DNA from: an uncultured Campylobacter sp.
GTDB lineage: Bacteria > Campylobacterota > Campylobacteria > Campylobacterales > Campylobacteraceae
Assembly (NCBI RefSeq): GCF_937997465.1
Contig: NZ_CALKTQ010000078.1
Location: forward strand, 1 to 9,372
DNA length: 9,372 nucleotides
Direction of reading: 5' to 3'
Under the pieces are notes generated by a model. It ran no database searches and was not told the DNA's origin. It saw nothing but the letters and a program-made list of their open reading frames with translations. Position 1 is the first letter of the stretch; every line of letters starts with the position of its first letter. This document shows positions 4,925 through 9,372 of this stretch, piece by piece. Made by a program: the position numbers and the translations under genes.

Positions 4925-7030
4925 ATGAAATTTATCCTAAAACGCGACGGCACCAAGCAAGAATACCTCCCGTATAAAATCCAAGACGCGATCAAAAAAG
5001 CCTTTGAAAGCGAGTCTAAAGAGTACGACGACAAGGTCTTTTTAGACGTGATGGGGCATGTGTTTGACAGCGAAGTTTTGAGCGTCGAGGACGTGCAAGA
5101 CTACATCGAAAAGGCGCTTTTTAACGCGGGACACTTCGACGTGATGAAGAGCTTTATGCTCTACCGCCACACGCATAAGCTTCAGCGCGAGCAAATTTTG
5201 GGACTAAACGAAGACACCACCTACATCAACTCCACCCAAACCATCAGCGAGTACATCAACGGCACCGACTGGCGAATTCTCGCAAACTCAAACACCAGCT
5301 ACTCAAACGCCGGCCTCATCAACAACACTGCGGGCAAGGTCATCGCCAACTACTGGCTGGATAAGGTGTATAGCAAAGAAGAGGGCCTCGCACACCGAAA
5401 CGGCGACTATCATATCCACGATCTTGACTGCCTCACGGGCTACTGCGCGGGCTGGAGTCTTAGAGCGCTTTTAAACGAGGGGTTTAACGGCGTGCGCGGC
5501 AGGGTCGAGAGTAAGGCGCCTAAGCACTTCCGCGAAGCGCTTTATCAGATGGCTAATTTCTTAGGAATTTTGCAAAGCGAGTGGGCAGGCGCGCAGGCGT
5601 TTAGCAGCTTTGACACCTATCTTGCGCCTTACGTTTTCCGCGACAAGCTAAGCGATAAAGAGATCAAAAAGGCGATAACGAGCTTTATCTTTAACCTAAA
5701 CGTGCCGGCTCGCTGGGGTCAGAGTCCGTTTACTAACGTGACGATCGACATCACCTGCCCGAGCGATCTGCGCGATCAGATACCTACGCGCGAGGATAGG
5801 CATATATTTAGCGACCTGGAGGACGAGGAGCTTGCTAAAGAGGCGCAAAAACGCGGTTTTGGCAAGCTAACCGATATGACATACCGCGCCTTTGAGCCAG
5901 AGATGAACCGTATAGATAAGGCGTTTTACGAGATCATGACCGAGGGCGACAAGTGCTCGCAGCCGTTTACATTCCCGATTCCTACCGTAAATATCACCGA
6001 GGACTTCGACTGGAACAGCGAGGTGGCGAAGGTGCTTTTTGAAAACACGGCGAAAATGGGGTCGAGCTATTTTCAAAATTTCGTCGGCAGCCAGTACACG
6101 ATCGATGAAAACGGCAACCGCGTCGCAAACGACAAGGCCTATAAGCCGGGCCACGTGCGCTCGATGTGCTGCCGCTTGCAGCTAGATTTACGCGAGCTGC
6201 TAAAGCGCGGCGGAGGGCTGTTCGGTAGTGCGGAGATGACGGGCAGTATCGGCGTCGTGACACTAAATTTAGCTCGCCTGGGCTACCTATATAAAGGCGA
6301 TAAAAAGGGACTCTACACGCGCCTTGAGTATCTGCTAAATTTAGCCAAATCCACGCTCGAAAAAAAGCGCAAATTTATCCAGGATATGTACGAACGCGGC
6401 CTGTATCCGTATACCGCGCGCTATCTAAAACACTTTAATAACCACTTTAGCACCATCGGCATCAACGGCATGAACGAGCTTTTGAGAAATTTTACAAACG
6501 ACAAGGAAAATATCGCGACCGATTTTGGGCGAGAATTCGCGATCGAGATGATCGAGTTTCTACGCGGTAAAATTCGCGAGTTCCAAGAGAGTACCGGCAA
6601 CCTTTACAACCTCGAAGCCACGCCTGCCGAGGGCACGACATACCGCTTTGCTAAAGAGGACAAAAAGCGCTATCCGGACATCATCCAGGCGGGATTTGGC
6701 GAAAATATCTACTACACCAACTCCACGCAGCTGCCGGCAAATTTCACCGACGATGCGTTCGAGGCGCTCGATCTGCAAGACGAACTGCAAAGCTCCTACA
6801 CGGGCGGCACGGTGCTGCACCTATACATGAAGGAGCGTATCAGCTCGGCCGAAGCGTGCAAAGACCTCGTGCGCGGCGTGATAAACAACTACAAGCTGCC
6901 ATACATCACGATAACGCCGGTCTTTAGCGTCTGCGCCAAACACGGCTACATCAGCGGCGAGCACGAATACTGCCCGAAATGCGACGAGGAGCTTTTGGCT
7001 AAATTTAAAGCTGAAAATAGCGTAAAATAG
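4925..7030 (+). CDS. nrdD: Anaerobic (class III) ribonucleoside-triphosphate reductase NrdD, lacking the C-terminal glycyl-radical segment
   Basis: NrdD reduces ribonucleotides to deoxyribonucleotides without oxygen. The 701-residue product starts at ATG 4925, preceded by TAAGGAATGAA; this start gives MKFILKRDG, the normal beginning of an ATP-cone. An ATG 36 codons upstream is in frame but has no such support. The ATP-cone allosteric domain is residues 1-90, followed by the ten-stranded barrel. Visible catalytic-type cysteines are Cys169 (HIHDLDC) and Cys415-Cys416 (RSMCCRLQ), with GQSPFTNVT and YTNSTQLPANFTDDAFEALDLQDEL typical of the family. A zinc-binding end follows: Cys670-x2-His673 and Cys683-x2-Cys686. 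The protein then stops at residue 701. The RVxGY-type glycyl-radical motif that normally follows is absent, and no downstream frame encodes it. The activase gene nrdG is not in the window. Either this copy is truncated, or the radical domain is supplied by a separate protein. Family assignment is firm; activity is uncertain. Confidence 0.93.
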   Translation: MKFILKRDGTKQEYLPYKIQDAIKKAFESESKEYDDKVFLDVMGHVFDSEVLSVEDVQDYIEKALFNAGHFDVMKSFMLYRHTHKLQREQILGLNEDTTYINSTQTISEYINGTDWRILANSNTSYSNAGLINNTAGKVIANYWLDKVYSKEEGLAHRNGDYHIHDLDCLTGYCAGWSLRALLNEGFNGVRGRVESKAPKHFREALYQMANFLGILQSEWAGAQAFSSFDTYLAPYVFRDKLSDKEIKKAITSFIFNLNVPARWGQSPFTNVTIDITCPSDLRDQIPTREDRHIFSDLEDEELAKEAQKRGFGKLTDMTYRAFEPEMNRIDKAFYEIMTEGDKCSQPFTFPIPTVNITEDFDWNSEVAKVLFENTAKMGSSYFQNFVGSQYTIDENGNRVANDKAYKPGHVRSMCCRLQLDLRELLKRGGGLFGSAEMTGSIGVVTLNLARLGYLYKGDKKGLYTRLEYLLNLAKSTLEKKRKFIQDMYERGLYPYTARYLKHFNNHFSTIGINGMNELLRNFTNDKENIATDFGREFAIEMIEFLRGKIREFQESTGNLYNLEATPAEGTTYRFAKEDKKRYPDIIQAGFGENIYYTNSTQLPANFTDDAFEALDLQDELQSSYTGGTVLHLYMKERISSAEACKDLVRGVINNYKLPYITITPVFSVCAKHGYISGEHEYCPKCDEELLAKFKAENSVK

Positions 7031-7040
7031 GATAAATTTG

Positions 7041-7073
7041 AGCGGCGAAGCGTTGTTTGGCTTTGCCGCTTTT
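7041..7073 (+). terminator. Rho-independent terminator of nrdD
   Basis: AGCGGCGAAGC (7041-7051) pairs with GCTTTGCCGCT (7060-7070) over 11 bp with one G-U, around an 8-base loop. TTTT follows the stem. It lies 10 bases after the nrdD stop, so transcription ends here without a co-transcribed nrdG. Confidence 0.75.
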
Positions 7074-7114
7074 AAATTTGACTGCGTATTTATGTATAAA
7101 ATCAAAATTTAACT

Positions 7115-7155
7115 AAATTTGACCCCGCCCGAGCCAAAATAAGCGGGGTAAATTT
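7115..7155 (-). terminator. Terminator hairpin between nrdD and the asparaginase gene
   Basis: ACCCCGC (7122-7128) and GCGGGGT (7143-7149) form a perfect GC-rich stem around a 14-base loop. It is flanked by AAATTT on both sides (7115-7120, 7150-7155), which can extend the stem past one bulged G. It starts just after the stop of the - strand gene at 7158. On that strand the tail is CAAATTTAG, so the T-run is weak; it may serve both convergent genes. Confidence 0.55.
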
Positions 7156-7157
7156 GA

Positions 7158-8198
7158 TTATTTCTCCCCTAGCGGCCAGTAAACGACCGGTTTGGCTCCG
7201 AGCCTTGCCTCGCCGTGATACATGCCGAGCTTGTCTTTCGTCCACGCAAAGCCCGTGTGTCCGTGCTTGTCGATCGAGATGATGCCGCCGCTGCCGCCGA
7301 GCGCTTTGACCTGAGCTACTGCTTCTTCGACGGCCTTTTGCACGTCTTGCGTTTTGTATTTATAAAGAGCTGAGACCTCGTGCGCGGCATTTACGCGCAT
7401 GTAGATGTCGCCCGTGCCCGGTGCATGAAACCGCCACCGAGTCGTTATCTGCGTAGGTTCCAGAGCCTATTATCGGGCTATCGCCGATGCGGCCGGTCAT
7501 TTTGTTTGTCATGCCGCCCGTGCTGGTCGCTGCGGCTAGGTTGCCGTTTTTATCCAGCGCTATCGCGCCCACGGTGCCTAGATATGGGCGCTCGTGTAAA
7601 TTTAGCGACGTCTTTTTTGTCTTTTCGCTATCAAGTAGCAGCTTTTGCTTTTCTTTGGCCTTTTGCAGCGCGTCGTATCTAAACTGCGTGAAAAAATACT
7701 TCTGATCCACCATCTCTAGGCCGTTTTCTTTGGCGAGCTTGTCGGCTCCCTCGCCCGCAACCAGCGTATGCCACGTCTTATCCATCACGAGCCTGGCGCC
7801 TAGGATAGGGTTTTTGATATGCCTTGCCATCGCGACCGCGCCCGCTTTTTTGGTCGAGCCGTCCATTATAGAGGCGTCGAGTTCGTTAAATCCGTCAGCT
7901 GTAAATACCGCGCCCTTGCCCGCGTTAAAATTCGGATCGTCCTCAAGCACCATAATGGCCGCAGTTACGGCATCCATCGCGCTGCCGCCTTTCTCAAGCA
8001 CGGCTTGACCCGCCAAAAGCGCCTTTTTCATCGGCTCCTCGCGGATTTTAAATTCCTCCTTGGTTAGATCAAGCCCGCTGGTGCCGCCGTGAATGACGAT
8101 AACGGGGAAAATTTCTCCTGCGCATTCGCAGCCGTTAGCCCGAGCAGGGCCAGACTCGCCGCCATAAAAACGGCCTTTGAGAGTGAAAAGTGCTTCAT
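7158..8198 (-). pseudogene. Periplasmic isoaspartyl peptidase / type 2 L-asparaginase, broken by two frameshifts
   Basis: The intact enzyme would be about 346 residues: an Ntn-hydrolase like E. coli IaaA that cuts itself to expose a threonine and then hydrolyses L-asparagine or isoaspartyl peptides. Frame 1 (8198-8064) starts at an ATG behind AAGGAGA and encodes a Sec signal peptide (MKHFSLSKAVFMAASLALLG..., ending NAQ), then hits a stop after 44 residues. A different frame continues with FPVIVIHGGTSGLDLTKEEF and the body, including NAGKGAVFT, the nucleophile in LGTVGAIA (Thr codon 7573-7575) and TSTGGMTNKMTGRIGDSP. At 7417-7419 an extra base in a CCC run shifts the frame again; the rest (IYMRVNAAHEV ... 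GGSGGIISIDKHG ... GMYHGEARLG) follows to the stop at 7158. The two shifts are one missing and one extra base, so total length stays divisible by three. Both lie at short homopolymers, so sequencing error is a real alternative to true decay. The signal peptide implies periplasmic action, where released aspartate could feed fumarate metabolism. Confidence 0.85.
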
Positions 8199-8453
8199 AG
8201 GGTCTCCTTTGGAATAAAGTTTAAAATAATACTATAATTTTCTATCTTAAGAATGAGTTAAGGTTTGCTTGCTTAATTGATAATATCTATAAAATTTACG
8301 GCGTAATTTTAGCTGTTTATATTTGCGCCAGAGCGTGCAAATTTAAGTCCGCTAAGTGTTAAAATCGGCGCGGTACCTGAAATTATTGGTAGCGCGATTG
8401 AGATGTAGCGTGGTAAAAGCACAGGTATTCTAATCTACAGGATCAAATTTAAT
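8199..8453. other. 255-bp gap with an imperfect hairpin and no clear gene
   Basis: The region holds the asparaginase leader (about 8199-8240) and then sequence I cannot assign. An imperfect hairpin pairs AATCG (8363-8367), CGC and TACC with GGTA, GCG and CGATT (8395-8399), around a TGAAATTATT loop. A 37-codon - strand frame (8422-8309, GTG start) has plausible composition (LPRYISIALPIISGTAP) but no ribosome binding site. It may be a gene remnant, a small RNA or noise. Confidence 0.3.
8231..8236 (-). promoter_or_regulatory. Weak candidate -10 box of the asparaginase gene
   Basis: On the - strand TATAGT follows AGAAAAT, about 33 bases before the ATG at 8198. The same bases read as TATAAT on the + strand at 8233-8238, where no gene follows, so direction is ambiguous. 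Confidence 0.25.
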
Positions 8454-9089
8454 TTACCCCAGTTTCTTGCCCAGTATCGTCAGGCTCTCGATTTTGCCGC
8501 CCATATCGCAGACTTCAGGCAGTTCGCCCCAGTGCGCAAAGCTGAATTTCGCAAACAAATTTAGGCTTGCCTCGTTGCTAGAAAATATCAGCGCGACGAC
8601 GTTTTTGATGCCAAATTTTGGTGCACTTTCGAGTATAAATTTTACGAGCCGTCTGCCGAGTCCCTTGCCGCGAGCGTCCGCTGCGACGTAGACGCTGATC
8701 TCTGCGGTGATGCGGTATCCCTCGAGCGGATGATAGTCGCTGAGGCTACCCCAGGCTAAGATTTCGCCTTTTGGGGTTGCGACACTCGGCTTTTGCGCGC
8801 CCAAATTTTCGCGCTTCGAGTTAAATTTTCTCTCGCAACCAGCCTCAAAGGTTTCACCGTCCTCGATCGTCAAATTTCCCTCGCAAATCTCGCGCAGCAC
8901 GTATATCGGGTGGTTTGCCGTCTCGTGCGCGTCAAACCACGCTTCGCGCTCCTCTATGCCCACGGGGTGCAGCGCGGCCGTGGCGTTTCGCTCTAAAACG
9001 CTTGCGTTATAAATGCGCGTGATAGCGACTAGATCGGCCTTGACGGCGCGCGAGATTTCGTATTTTGCGGCGGCGAGATTTTCTTGCAT
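8454..9089 (-). CDS. GNAT-family N-acetyltransferase (phosphinothricin acetyltransferase-like)
   Basis: This is a 211-residue cytoplasmic enzyme expected to move an acetyl group from acetyl-CoA to an amine. The N-terminal ISRAVKADLVAITRIYNASV and TAALHPVGIEEREAWF blocks, and the C-terminal AEISVYVAADARGKGLGRRLV (acetyl-CoA pyrophosphate loop R140-GKGLG), ALIFSSNEASLNLFAKFSFAHWGEL and final SLTILGKKL, follow the PAT/YncA (MnaT) subfamily in order. Substrates of that group are L-methionine-like amino acids and their sulfoximine or phosphinothricin analogues; which applies here is unknown. Odd feature: about 40 residues (67-107, acidic then basic, with two Cys) are inserted between the YVLRE strand and GEILAWGSL, where relatives have a short turn. 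The ATG at 9089 follows AAGGATTCAAA. It is probably transcribed alone; the next - strand gene starts 255 bases downstream. Confidence 0.88.
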   Translation of the reverse strand: MQENLAAAKYEISRAVKADLVAITRIYNASVLERNATAALHPVGIEEREAWFDAHETANHPIYVLREICEGNLTIEDGETFEAGCERKFNSKRENLGAQKPSVATPKGEILAWGSLSDYHPLEGYRITAEISVYVAADARGKGLGRRLVKFILESAPKFGIKNVVALIFSSNEASLNLFAKFSFAHWGELPEVCDMGGKIESLTILGKKLG

Positions 9090-9114
9090 TTTGAATCCTT
9101 TTTAAATTTAACCG

Positions 9115-9120
9115 ATTTTA
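9115..9120 (-). promoter_or_regulatory. Weak candidate -10 box of the acetyltransferase gene
   Basis: TAAAAT on the - strand, preceded by AATTTGGCG, ends about 25 bases before the ATG at 9089. It is the best match in the short divergent gap, but one base off consensus. Confidence 0.3.
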
Positions 9121-9218
9121 CGCCAAATTTGATTAAAAACAGCAGCGAAAACGTCAAATTTAAACGTCAATAAAGGCGCGCACCTAGCCGCCGCAAAAAG
9201 GTAAAATTTGCACCCAAA

Positions 9219-9230
9219 GGCGAAATCGCC
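9219..9230. repeat. 12-bp palindrome upstream of murI promoter
   Basis: GGCGA, AA, TCGCC is a perfect 5+2+5 dyad starting 24 bases before the murI -10 box, roughly at the -35 position. It could be an operator; it is short enough to be chance. Confidence 0.25.
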
Positions 9231-9242
9231 GTAAATTTGAGT

Positions 9243-9248
9243 TATAAT
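9243..9248 (+). promoter_or_regulatory. Candidate -10 box of murI
   Basis: A perfect TATAAT in AAATTTGAGTTATAATCTC lies 30 bases before the murI start codon, so the leader would be about 25 bases. No -35 box is needed in this group. Confidence 0.55.
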
Positions 9249-9278
9249 CTCTTTTTAAATTTGACCTTGGATAAAGAT

Positions 9279-9372
9279 TTGAAAATAGCGTTTTTTGACT
9301 CGGGTATCGGCGGGCTGAGCGTGGTCGCCGAGGCTTTGCGGCGATTTAGCGGGGCGGAGTTTTTGTATTTTG
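9279..9372 (+). CDS. murI: Glutamate racemase MurI, N-terminal fragment (runs off window)
   Basis: MurI interconverts L- and D-glutamate in the cytoplasm and supplies D-glutamate for peptidoglycan. The 31 codons in the window read (M)KIAFFDSGIGGLSVVAEALRR and on. This contains the family signature DSGxGGLS; the Asp and Ser of DSG lie in the active site. The start is taken as TTG at 9279, because it puts the protein start where relatives begin (MKI-FDSG) and a GGAT stands 6 bases before it. Another in-frame TTG at 9267 would add LDKD and is less likely. No ATG is available. The promoter box at 9243-9248 fits this start. Confidence 0.9.
   Translation, partial: MKIAFFDSGIGGLSVVAEALRRFSGAEFLYF

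Noticed and set aside
5867..6263. Opposite-strand open frames within nrdD, and similar ones inside dctM, dctP and the asparaginase gene
   Set aside because: They are antisense shadows of strongly conserved genes, have unlikely composition (Arg/Cys-rich) and lack ribosome binding sites.
8100..8115. Programmed -1 frameshifting in the asparaginase gene
   Set aside because: The AAATTTTCCCC run is not in the phase needed for a slippery heptamer, and a second, opposite shift at the other end would also be required.
8309..8422. 37-codon - strand frame VLLPRYISIALPIISG...
   Set aside because: Short, no ribosome binding site, GTG start and no family recognised; kept only as part of the spacer note.
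8395..8445. tRNA-like look (GATGTAGCGTGGTA...AAGC and GGTATTCTAATCT)
   Set aside because: No acceptor stem, anticodon arm or GTTCRANNC T-loop can be formed; the resemblance is to the D-arm only.
1..9372. CRISPR array, insertion sequence, phage or integration site
   Set aside because: No regularly spaced direct repeats, transposase-like frames, terminal inverted repeats or integrase were seen; gene content looks like ordinary chromosome.

Overview
The window looks like chromosome of a non-jejuni Campylobacter (rectus/showae/curvus/concisus type). The evidence is the very frequent words AAATTTG/CAAATTT in and between genes, AAGGA-type ribosome binding sites, TATAAT promoters without a clear -35, an epsilonproteobacterial-type Fe superoxide dismutase, and a class III ribonucleotide reductase beside a C4-dicarboxylate TRAP transporter. 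This assignment is inference; no rRNA or species marker is present.

Layout. Positions 1-190 hold the C-terminal end of an unidentified + strand gene. It converges, with a one-base gap, on a - strand dctP-dctQ-dctM operon (3032 to 192) encoding a complete tripartite C4-dicarboxylate uptake system. A divergent regulatory region of about 355 bp, with two clear inverted repeats and a promoter for each direction, separates dctP from sodB (3388-4038, +). A terminator follows sodB, then an unusual 12-bp inverted repeat, then a small lipoprotein resembling the MliC lysozyme inhibitors (4226-4591, +). After its terminator comes a 333-bp AT-rich leader with two abutting palindromes, then nrdD (4925-7030, +), the anaerobic ribonucleotide reductase. 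Two hairpins separate nrdD from a convergent, broken gene for a periplasmic isoaspartyl peptidase/L-asparaginase (8198 to 7158, -), which carries two single-base frameshifts. A GNAT acetyltransferase (9089 to 8454, -) and the first 31 codons of murI (9279 on, +) end the window.

Working together. The genes suit a microaerophilic or anaerobic, amino-acid and organic-acid using lifestyle. DctPQM brings in fumarate, succinate or malate; NrdD makes deoxynucleotides without oxygen; SodB removes superoxide; an asparaginase would have released aspartate (a fumarate source) in the periplasm but is disrupted here; MurI supplies D-glutamate for the cell wall. Apart from dctPQM the genes look like separate transcription units.

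Most notable. NrdD ends 15 residues after its zinc-binding cysteines and lacks the glycyl-radical segment class III enzymes need; nothing downstream encodes it. SodB carries a cysteine-rich C-terminal tail (SCCGCGCH). Several near-perfect palindromes lie in the control regions.
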